From: an uncultured Phocaeicola sp.
Lineage (GTDB): Bacteria; Bacteroidota; Bacteroidia; Bacteroidales; Bacteroidaceae
Assembly (NCBI GenBank): GCA_944321335.1
Contig: CALUKX010000028.1
Location: 1 to 33,547, forward strand
Reading direction: 5' to 3'
Length of the DNA stretch: 33,547 nucleotides
Numbering within the stretch: the first letter of the stretch is position 1; each line of letters starts with the position of its first letter. The translations under genes and the position numbers were made by a program. The notes under the pieces were generated by a model, which saw only the letters and a list, made by a program, of their open reading frames with translations, was not told the DNA's origin and ran no database searches. Below are positions 27,299-33,547 of this stretch, in pieces.

Positions 27299-27847
27299 AT
27301 GCAAGAAGAAATCATTATAGCAGGATTTGGCGGACAAGGTGTATTGTCAATGGGTAAGATCCTAGCCTACTCCGGTTTGATGGAAGGCAAGGAAGTTACA
27401 TGGATGCCGGCGTATGGTCCGGAGCAACGAGGAGGAACTGCCAACGTAACAGTGATTGTAAGCGATGAACGTATCTCCTCTCCAATTCTGAGCAAGTACG
27501 ATACAGCCATTATCTTGAACCAACCGTCACTAGCTAAGTTCGAAAGTAAAATCAAACCGGGCGGTGTATTAATATATGACGGATACGGAATTATCAATCC
27601 CCCAACTCGTAAGGATATCAAAATCTACCGCATTGATGCAATGGACGAAGCCAACGAACGAAAGATGGCTAAAACATTCAATATGATTGTGTTAGGAGGC
27701 TTGTTGAAAATCCGTCCAATCGTATCCATAGACAGCGTAATCAAGGCTTTACGAAAAACCTTACCCGAACGGCATCATCACTTGATTCCAATGAATGAAG
27801 AAGCAATTCATATAGGTATGGATATCATCAAAGAAGTAAAAGAATAA
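27299..27847 (+). CDS. 2-oxoacid:ferredoxin oxidoreductase gamma subunit
   Basis: 182 residues. The ATG at 27299 begins MQEEIIIAGFGGQGVLSMGK, the family's N-terminal signature; an upstream in-frame TTG at 27275 is rejected. Other motifs: MPAYGPEQRGGTANVTVIVS and NQPSLAKFESKIKPGGVLIY. It closes the operon of TPR, ferredoxin, alpha, small membrane protein, beta and gamma, and is followed by a long hairpin. Confidence 0.93.
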   Translation: MQEEIIIAGFGGQGVLSMGKILAYSGLMEGKEVTWMPAYGPEQRGGTANVTVIVSDERISSPILSKYDTAIILNQPSLAKFESKIKPGGVLIYDGYGIINPPTRKDIKIYRIDAMDEANERKMAKTFNMIVLGGLLKIRPIVSIDSVIKALRKTLPERHHHLIPMNEEAIHIGMDIIKEVKE

Positions 27848-27864
27848 CAATTTATTCATATTTT

Positions 27865-27923
27865 GAGCGGTGCAATGCTTTGTATCTGACATCTAGAGCA
27901 GCCAACAAAGCTTTGCACCGCTC
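27865..27923 (+). terminator. Long hairpin after the gamma subunit
   Basis: GAGCGGTGCAATGCTTTG (27865-27882) pairs with CAAAGCTTTGCACCGCTC (27906-27923), 18 bp with a single mismatch and a 23-base loop. CTCTTTAT follows, a weak T-tract. A terminator is the likeliest role; a processed 3' end is possible. Confidence 0.7.
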
Positions 27924-27994
27924 TCTTTATCTCCATACATTATCCGGTATAGTATTTTTAGCATCTTGCCGGGGGATGTTTCACATTAAAATTG

Positions 27995-28002
27995 TATCTT
28001 TG
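27995..28002 (+). promoter_or_regulatory. -7 promoter element close to the porin start codon
   Basis: TATCTTTG matches TAnnTTTG and ends only seven bases before the ATG at 28010. Transcription from it would give little or no 5' leader. Confidence 0.5.
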
Positions 28003-28009
28003 TCCCATT

Positions 28010-30121
28010 ATGAGAAAGATATTTATTTTAGCTACCATAGTAATGATATGCTGTGCGGTATCTGCACAGAACCAACTTAGTCCTCTCACTAACCAGTTCG
28101 GAAGATCGGCTTCGGGAGCGGATAGCGATAAATACGACCGTAATGGAAATCTGATTGATACAACAGCTGTCAATGATGCCAGTACCATTCCGGTAGGTTT
28201 GTATTCATGGACTATCGATCCGCGTTTCGGCAATCGTACAGAAGTTCCCATTGATACACTTCAACATGATTTTCAAAACAGCAACGATACAGGAGGCCCA
28301 ACCGGACATTATACTTACCTCGGGAACTTAGGCTCGCCACGAATCTCACATGTATTTTTTGACCGTAAAGACCCTACACAGTTCTTTTTTCTCGATCCAT
28401 ACGATTTTACAGTCATTCGTCCGGAAACAGTTGTATATACCAATACAAAATCCCCTTTCGCTAATCTGACCTATTACAAACAAGGGACGAATAGAGATGG
28501 TGAAGAACGTTTCAAATCGTATTTTGCAGTCAATGCCAACAAACGTATGGGATTCGGTTTCAACATCGACTATGTATATGGTCGCGGTAAATACGACCAC
28601 CAATCCACAGCTTTCTTCAATGGCAATCTTTTCGCCTATTATTTAGGTGATAAATACAACATGCACTTCAATTTCATCAATGACAACCTAAAGATGGCCG
28701 AGAACGGCGGTATTACCGATGAACGCTATATCAGATATCCGCTTGATATGGCTGAAGGAGGAAAGAAATATAAAAATAACGAAATACCTACCAATTTATC
28801 GAACGTGTGGAACCATAACACCGGCTACCACGCATTCCTTACCCAACGCTATAATCTTGGATTTTACAGAGATAAAGAAACGATAACTGAAAAAGACACA
28901 CTGACCGTTACTGAATATGTACCGGTAACAAGCTTTCTTCATACCATCAATCTGGATATTAACAAACGAAGATATATTTCGAAAGATGAAAAGGAAAACA
29001 AGGAATATTATCTAAATCAATTCCTGCCTGATGTGGAAAAAGATATCATCGACAATTTCTCAGTAAAGAATACAATCGGAATTGAATTGAGAGAAGGTTT
29101 CAATAAATGGGCGAAAGCAGGTCTTACAGCATTTGCGACACATGAATTCCGACGTTTTAATATGGTTGACTCATTGAGCCTTACACCCGATTCACGCTAT
29201 CAAAAGAAATATATAGAAAACGTGGTATCAGTAGGAGGACAGCTGATTAAGGAACAAGGACGTCTACTTCACTATAATGTGACAGGAGAAGTAGCTGTTT
29301 TGGGCGAAGATGCAGGACAATTCCAGATTGAAGGTAATGGTGACTTGAATTTCAAACTATTCAACGATACTGTACGATTAGATGTCAAAGCTTACATCAA
29401 GAACCAAAATCCGACATTTTTCTTCCGGCATTTTCACTCAAAACATTATTGGTGGGACAATGACGACCTTTCGAAAGTGATGCGGACACGCGTTGAAGGG
29501 AAACTGACCATCGACCGTTGGAAGACACGATTGTCAGCAGGTGTTGAAAACATCAAAAACTATACTTACTTAGACAATGTATCAGTACCATATACTACAA
29601 CTACCGGTGGAGAAGAGAATATTACTTATCTGAACAATCTGGAAGTACGTCAGTGCTCGGACAATATACAAGTGTTCAGTGCAACTCTCCGACAGGACTT
29701 TAAGTTTGGAATCTTTCATCTTGACAATGAAGTGACTTATCAGAAGTCAAGCAAGCAAGATGTACTTCCGCTACCAGATTTGGTATTATATCATAATCTC
29801 TATCTGCGTTTCGCGCTGGCGAAGAAAGTATTACAGGTAGAAATCGGTGCAGATTTGCGTTATTTCAGCGAATATTATGCTCCAGATTATACTCCAGGAA
29901 TCGGCCAATTCCACTTACAGAACAAGGATACCCGTTACAAGTTAGGTGGCTATCCAATGGTAAATGGATACATTAACATCCATCTTAAACGTACACGTTT
30001 CTTCATACAAATGTATAACCTGTTTCAGGGACAGGGAGAAAAGAGCTATATCTTCTCTCCACACTATCCACTGAATCCACGAATTCTGAAACTGGGACTT
30101 TCATGGAACTTTTTTGACTAA
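28010..30121 (+). CDS. Putative outer-membrane porin (Bacteroidetes putative porin family)
   Basis: 703 residues with a signal peptide MRKIFILATIVMICCAVSAQ, which fixes the start at 28010. The rest resembles the Porin_10/putative porin family: an N-terminal strand-poor region (PVGLYSWTIDPRFGNRTEVP), then many amphipathic beta strands with aromatic girdles, e.g. FGFNIDYVYGRGKYDHQ, and a C-terminal final strand ending LKLGLSWNFFD with the terminal aromatic expected of outer-membrane barrels. Substrate unknown. It is followed after 14 bases by a solute-binding-like protein. Confidence 0.88.
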   Translation: MRKIFILATIVMICCAVSAQNQLSPLTNQFGRSASGADSDKYDRNGNLIDTTAVNDASTIPVGLYSWTIDPRFGNRTEVPIDTLQHDFQNSNDTGGPTGHYTYLGNLGSPRISHVFFDRKDPTQFFFLDPYDFTVIRPETVVYTNTKSPFANLTYYKQGTNRDGEERFKSYFAVNANKRMGFGFNIDYVYGRGKYDHQSTAFFNGNLFAYYLGDKYNMHFNFINDNLKMAENGGITDERYIRYPLDMAEGGKKYKNNEIPTNLSNVWNHNTGYHAFLTQRYNLGFYRDKETITEKDTLTVTEYVPVTSFLHTINLDINKRRYISKDEKENKEYYLNQFLPDVEKDIIDNFSVKNTIGIELREGFNKWAKAGLTAFATHEFRRFNMVDSLSLTPDSRYQKKYIENVVSVGGQLIKEQGRLLHYNVTGEVAVLGEDAGQFQIEGNGDLNFKLFNDTVRLDVKAYIKNQNPTFFFRHFHSKHYWWDNDDLSKVMRTRVEGKLTIDRWKTRLSAGVENIKNYTYLDNVSVPYTTTTGGEENITYLNNLEVRQCSDNIQVFSATLRQDFKFGIFHLDNEVTYQKSSKQDVLPLPDLVLYHNLYLRFALAKKVLQVEIGADLRYFSEYYAPDYTPGIGQFHLQNKDTRYKLGGYPMVNGYINIHLKRTRFFIQMYNLFQGQGEKSYIFSPHYPLNPRILKLGLSWNFFD

Positions 30122-30135
30122 AAAATTTCAATACT

Positions 30136-30954
30136 ATGCAAAACAAATGGTTTCGTTACGGATTAATCATGATAGCAGTAGCCATAGGTGTTATTATATT
30201 TAATACCCGTGAAGAGGAAGTGACAAACTATACTCCTCGTGACTACACAGCCATAAAAGAATCGGGAACGTTACGTGCCGTCACTGAATACAATATGCTT
30301 AGTTATCATGTACAGGGTGATACTATACAAGGATTTGATTATGAGTTATTGAATGCATTTGCTACAGAAAAAGGGTTACGGCTGGAAATAACTCCTGAAA
30401 TGAGTTTTCAAAAACGGCTACAAGGAGTTATCCAAGGACAATACGACCTTCTTGCCATAGGAACAATTGTAACTACACAGTCGAAAGATTCACTGCTATT
30501 CACCAATCCCTTACTGCTCAGCAAACAAGTATTGGTACAACGAAAGAAATCTGATGAAAAGGATTCTACATATATTCAGAACCAATTAGATCTTGCACAC
30601 AAGACACTCCACATCATCAAAGGATCTCCAGCCCTACTCCGTATTCATAACCTAATAAATGAAATAGCTGATACTATCTATATCGAAGAAGTAGAGGATT
30701 ACGGTCCCGAACAATTGTTGGCAATGGTATCCGAAGGAGATATTGATTATGCAGTCTGTGATGAAAACATAGCGGCATCAACACTTGAGCAATTTCCCAA
30801 TCTTGATATCAATACCGATATCAGTTTCACCCAATTTTATGCTTGGGGAGTAAACAAACATTCAGAATCTTTGTTAGATAGTCTAAATACCTGGTTAGAC
30901 CAGTATAAGCATACCAAAGCATATAAAAACTTATATAAAAAATACTTCAATTAA
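30136..30954 (+). CDS. Membrane-anchored solute-binding-like protein, MltF N-terminal domain type
   Basis: 272 residues. A single hydrophobic segment near the N-terminus (YGLIMIAVAIGVIIFN) anchors it to the inner membrane with the rest in the periplasm. The body is a periplasmic-binding-protein type II (SBP_bac_3) domain: YTAIKESGTLRAVTEYNMLS, GFDYELLNAFATEKGLRLEI and YDLLAIGTIVTTQSKDSLLF. It resembles the regulatory N-terminal half of MltF but lacks the lytic transglycosylase catalytic domain. No ABC permease or ATPase is adjacent, so transport by a classic importer is unlikely. It sits 14 bases after the porin and 13 before the oxidoreductase, in one probable operon. Confidence 0.85.
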   Translation: MQNKWFRYGLIMIAVAIGVIIFNTREEEVTNYTPRDYTAIKESGTLRAVTEYNMLSYHVQGDTIQGFDYELLNAFATEKGLRLEITPEMSFQKRLQGVIQGQYDLLAIGTIVTTQSKDSLLFTNPLLLSKQVLVQRKKSDEKDSTYIQNQLDLAHKTLHIIKGSPALLRIHNLINEIADTIYIEEVEDYGPEQLLAMVSEGDIDYAVCDENIAASTLEQFPNLDINTDISFTQFYAWGVNKHSESLLDSLNTWLDQYKHTKAYKNLYKKYFN

Positions 30955-30967
30955 TACACATACAAAT

Positions 30968-31957
30968 ATGATAAAACTTGATACTGTACGATGGGGGTTT
31001 ATCGGTTGTGGAGAAGTAACCGAAAAGAAAAGCGGTCCTGCATTCAACATGATTGAAGGATCGAAAGTTGTTGCAGTAATGAGCCGCGATGAAGAGAAAG
31101 TACAATCATATGCGAAACGCCATAATATACCTCGTTGGTATACCGACGCACAAGAACTTATAGGTGATGAAGAGGTCAACGCAATCTACATTGCAACTCC
31201 TCCTTCCTCTCATGCCACCTTTGCTATCATGGCAATGAAGGCTGGCAAACCTGTTTACATAGAGAAACCGATGGCGGCAAGCTATGAAGATTGCGCCCGT
31301 ATTAACCGTATTTCGAAAGAAACCGGAATTCCTTGTTTTGTCGCTTATTACCGACGATATCTTCCGTATTTCCAAAAAGTACGCCAGTTAGTGGAAGAAG
31401 GTGAAATAGGTAATGTCATCAATGTCCAGATACGTTTTGCCCAACCACCCCGTGCCCTCGATTACAACAGTACAAACCTTCCATGGCGAGTACAACCGGA
31501 TATTGCAGGAGGAGGTTATTTCTACGACCTGGCTCCTCACCAACTCGACCTTTTACAGGATATGTTCGGATGTATACTCGAAGCTGAAGGATACAAGTCG
31601 AACCGTGGCGGCCTATATCAGGCAGAAGATACGATCAGCGCCTGCTTTAAGTTTGAATCAGGACTTCCAGGTTCCGGTTCATGGTGCTTTGTCGCCCATG
31701 ACTCCGCCAAAGAAGACCGGATTGAAATTATCGGAGATAAAGGTATGATTTGTTTTTCTGTATTCACCTATGACCCGATAGCCTTACATACCGAGCGTGG
31801 ACGGGAAGAAATCCTCCCCACCAACCCATCATATGTCCAGCTCCCTCTGATACAAGCAGTGGTGGAACATCTGCAAGGTAAAGCCATCTGTACCTGTGAT
31901 GGGGTCAGTGCAACACCGACCAACTGGGTTATGGACCGAATCCTGAATAAACTTTAA
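30968..31957 (+). CDS. Gfo/Idh/MocA family oxidoreductase
   Basis: 329 residues, cytosolic, no signal peptide. N-terminal Rossmann fold: WGFIGCGEVTEKKSGPAF (GxGxxT variant), then ATPPSSHATFAIMAMKAGKP and the conserved EKPMA motif with the catalytic-type Lys. The C-terminal domain has GGGYFYDLAPHQLDLLQDMFG with the family's Asp/His. These NAD(P)-dependent enzymes oxidise or reduce sugars, inositols and related compounds; the substrate is not identifiable. Close spacing to the porin and binding-protein genes suggests shared transcription. Confidence 0.92.
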   Translation: MIKLDTVRWGFIGCGEVTEKKSGPAFNMIEGSKVVAVMSRDEEKVQSYAKRHNIPRWYTDAQELIGDEEVNAIYIATPPSSHATFAIMAMKAGKPVYIEKPMAASYEDCARINRISKETGIPCFVAYYRRYLPYFQKVRQLVEEGEIGNVINVQIRFAQPPRALDYNSTNLPWRVQPDIAGGGYFYDLAPHQLDLLQDMFGCILEAEGYKSNRGGLYQAEDTISACFKFESGLPGSGSWCFVAHDSAKEDRIEIIGDKGMICFSVFTYDPIALHTERGREEILPTNPSYVQLPLIQAVVEHLQGKAICTCDGVSATPTNWVMDRILNKL

Positions 31958-32073
31958 TCTGCTCTATACTTCATTGTTCTCTTCCGTACTATACGAATCC
32001 AATGCCAAAGGATGTTTATTCCCGGACAGGATTTCCGAAGCCATTTCAGGAAACAATATATCAACAACCACCA

Positions 32074-33150
32074 ATGAGAAGTACCCGATTAACATTCAGT
32101 ATTCTTTTCTTACTTCTTGGTCTAACTATTCATTCTCAAGAAACCGAGAAGAGAATATCTTTTGCACAAAAAATCGGTAAAACATTCTCGGAGATTGATA
32201 CTACCTACATCACACCATACAAATATAACCTTGCCTTTATGGTAGAACATAGCTTGTGGCATGAACACTATAAGATTAGAACCAATGTAAACGGCCACAA
32301 GCAAAGTATCAGTTTAGCTCCCACTCCAACACCTAAAATCGGTGCATATTTCGGTTGGAGATGGATTTTTCTGGGTCTATCAGTCAGTATCCCGGAATTA
32401 GTCGGAAACAGCAAACCTGATAAATCAAAGCAGGAATATGTATTCAACCTATACAGTTCACGGGTAGGTGTTGATCTATATTACCGGAAAACGGGCAGTA
32501 ACTTCCGCATCAAGTCTTACTCAGGATTTGATATACCCGACACTTATATAGGACAGAAATTTGATGGATTAAAAAGCAAGATTGTAGGGCTAAATGCCTA
32601 TTGGATATTCAACAACAAACGTTTCTCTTATCCGGCAGCCTATAGTCAATCAACTAACCAACGGATCAGTTGCGGCTCTTTTATGGCTGGTTTTTCATAC
32701 TCGAAACACAATGTCACTTTCGATCACACTAAACTGCCTGATGATATGGAGAGTCAGATTCGGCCTTCGATGAGATTCAACACATTGAAATATCAGGACT
32801 ATAACCTTAGCTTCGGATATGGATACAATTGGGTATTTGCCCCCAATTGCCTTTTCAATATCTCCGTTATGCCCGCATTGGCTTACAAAAAAACCAAACT
32901 GAATGGTGAAGAGGTGGATGAAGAGAAAAAAGATTGGCTGAAATGGATGAACGATATCAATTTCGACATCATTACCCGAGCAGCAATTACGTGGAACAAC
33001 GAGAAATATTTTGTTGGTGCTTCGTATGTCATGAATACATACGATTATCGTAAGAAGGATTTTTCTATGACCCATTCATTCGGAGGATTGCGAATTTATG
33101 CCGGATTCAATTTTTGGAAGCAGAAGAAATACAGGAACAATAAGAATTAG
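32074..33150 (+). CDS. DUF4421 domain-containing outer-membrane-type protein
   Basis: 358 residues. The ATG at 32074 is chosen because it gives a good signal peptide (MRSTRLTFSILFLLLGLTIHS); an upstream in-frame ATG at 32002 would bury it. The mature part has alternating strands (IGAYFGWRWIFLGLSVSIPE, LSFGYGYNWVFAPN, KYFVGASYVMNTYDY) and ends in FGGLRIYAGFNFWKQKK, consistent with an outer-membrane beta barrel and with DUF4421, a family common in Bacteroides with no known function. The 116-base gap after the oxidoreductase shows no clear promoter or terminator. Confidence 0.85.
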   Translation: MRSTRLTFSILFLLLGLTIHSQETEKRISFAQKIGKTFSEIDTTYITPYKYNLAFMVEHSLWHEHYKIRTNVNGHKQSISLAPTPTPKIGAYFGWRWIFLGLSVSIPELVGNSKPDKSKQEYVFNLYSSRVGVDLYYRKTGSNFRIKSYSGFDIPDTYIGQKFDGLKSKIVGLNAYWIFNNKRFSYPAAYSQSTNQRISCGSFMAGFSYSKHNVTFDHTKLPDDMESQIRPSMRFNTLKYQDYNLSFGYGYNWVFAPNCLFNISVMPALAYKKTKLNGEEVDEEKKDWLKWMNDINFDIITRAAITWNNEKYFVGASYVMNTYDYRKKDFSMTHSFGGLRIYAGFNFWKQKKYRNNKN

Positions 33151-33320
33151 TCTAGCGAATAAATAACGCAAGTATATATAACTCTCGAAAAACATAAAAG
33201 GGAACCTGTATGCAAACAAATTAATTGTGATTTTTTTCTTTCACATCCTTCACCAACGAAAGACAAAACAGGACCGAAAAACAGGCTTTTTAAAAAGATC
33301 AGTACATTCCATCTCATATT
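33151..33320. other. Non-coding stretch after the DUF4421 gene
   Basis: AT-rich with no start codon leading to a believable protein. No tRNA or RNA motif was recognised. Confidence 0.4.
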
Positions 33321-33410
33321 TCAAGGAATCTTTGTCCACTTTTCAAGGAATATTGGCAGATATATCAAGGAATGTTGGCAGAACGTCAAGTAATGTCGGC
33401 GTCAAATAAC
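33321..33410 (+). repeat. Degenerate ~22-bp direct repeats with TCAAGGAAT core
   Basis: TCAAGGAAT occurs at 33321-33329, 33343-33351 and 33365-33373, exactly 22 bases apart. A diverged copy TCAAGTAAT is at 33386 and a partial one TCAAATAAC at 33402. The second and third units continue with a shared TTGGCAGA. The 22-base spacing is about two helical turns and not a multiple of three, so it is unlikely to be protein-coding. Confidence 0.7.
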
Positions 33411-33472
33411 GACAACATGATTTTTATCGAACTGACGTTAACACAAATAATACCATAAAGAACAAAAAACAA

Positions 33473-33516
33473 GAGGCTGTCTCAAATTGAAATATAATTT
33501 GAGATGGCCTTTTTTG
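33473..33516. terminator. Hairpin resembling an IS terminal inverted repeat
   Basis: AGGCTGTCTCAAATT (33474-33488) pairs with AATTTGAGATGGCCT (33496-33510), 15 bp as RNA with two G-U pairs, followed by a T-run. The outer GAGGCTGTCTCAAA (33473-33486) resembles ends I recall for Bacteroides insertion sequences (IS1182-like). It could be a terminator, an IS end, or both; the window ends before a transposase could be seen. Confidence 0.5.
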
Positions 33517-33547
33517 TGTCTGCAAAAAAAAAATCGGGCAAGCCCCA

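Noticed and set aside
27992-28009. An upstream TTG start for the putative porin
   Set aside because: It lies within the promoter -7 element and would precede the signal peptide with unnatural residues.
33227-33409. A 60-codon frame spanning the 22-bp repeats
   Set aside because: The repeat period is not a multiple of three, the start lacks context, and composition does not resemble neighbouring proteins.
33321-33410. CRISPR array
   Set aside because: Units are only about 22 bases with no unique spacers, copies are decaying, and no cas genes are present.

Overview
The window reads as chromosomal DNA from a gut Bacteroidales bacterium, most likely Bacteroides, Phocaeicola or a close relative. 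Three things support this. Bacteroidetes-type -7 promoter elements (TAnnTTTG) sit in front of many genes. Several families are typical of the group: DUF4468, DUF4421, a Porin_10-like putative porin, and a fused NfnAB/GltA-type flavoprotein. Carbohydrate-active enzymes carry signal peptides (GH43, GH28, CE12). I cannot name the species from sequence alone. No rRNA, tRNA or CRISPR array was recognised.

Left edge (1-3700) is accessory in character. It holds the wreck of an AAA/DUF4143 ATPase gene whose promoter and paired GGTGCGTTTTCC repeats remain. A secreted WG-repeat protein follows, then a Fic-domain protein with a built-in VbhA-like N-terminal segment and a C-terminal winged helix, overlapped by a small membrane protein with a PH-like domain.

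The centre is mostly housekeeping and sugar metabolism. On the minus strand are a GH43 lipoprotein and an ABC-F ATPase of the YbiT type whose second nucleotide site is degenerate. On the plus strand come grpE-dnaJ, a small envelope protein with folC, a galactose operon (galM, an FHS-family sugar transporter, galK), and tkt-rpiB of the pentose phosphate pathway. These are followed by a DUF4468 protein and two pectin-directed enzymes, a GH28 polygalacturonase-like enzyme and a CE12-like acetylesterase. The galactose and pentose phosphate genes could take up sugars released by GH43/GH28-type enzymes, but no SusC/SusD pair is present here.

From 22 to 28 kb is a redox module. A fused NfnAB/GltA-like flavoprotein on the minus strand diverges from a plus-strand operon encoding a TPR protein, a 2x[4Fe-4S] ferredoxin subunit, and the alpha, beta and gamma subunits of a 2-oxoacid:ferredoxin oxidoreductase. 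A 58-codon two-helix membrane protein lies between alpha and beta. The arrangement links 2-oxoacid/ferredoxin chemistry to NAD(P)H and possibly to glutamate synthesis.

The right end carries a putative porin, possibly translated from a nearly leaderless mRNA, followed closely by an MltF-like solute-binding domain protein lacking the transglycosylase domain and a Gfo/Idh/MocA oxidoreductase. A DUF4421 outer-membrane-type protein is next. The last 400 bases are non-coding, with a set of ~22-bp direct repeats and a sequence resembling an IS terminal inverted repeat.
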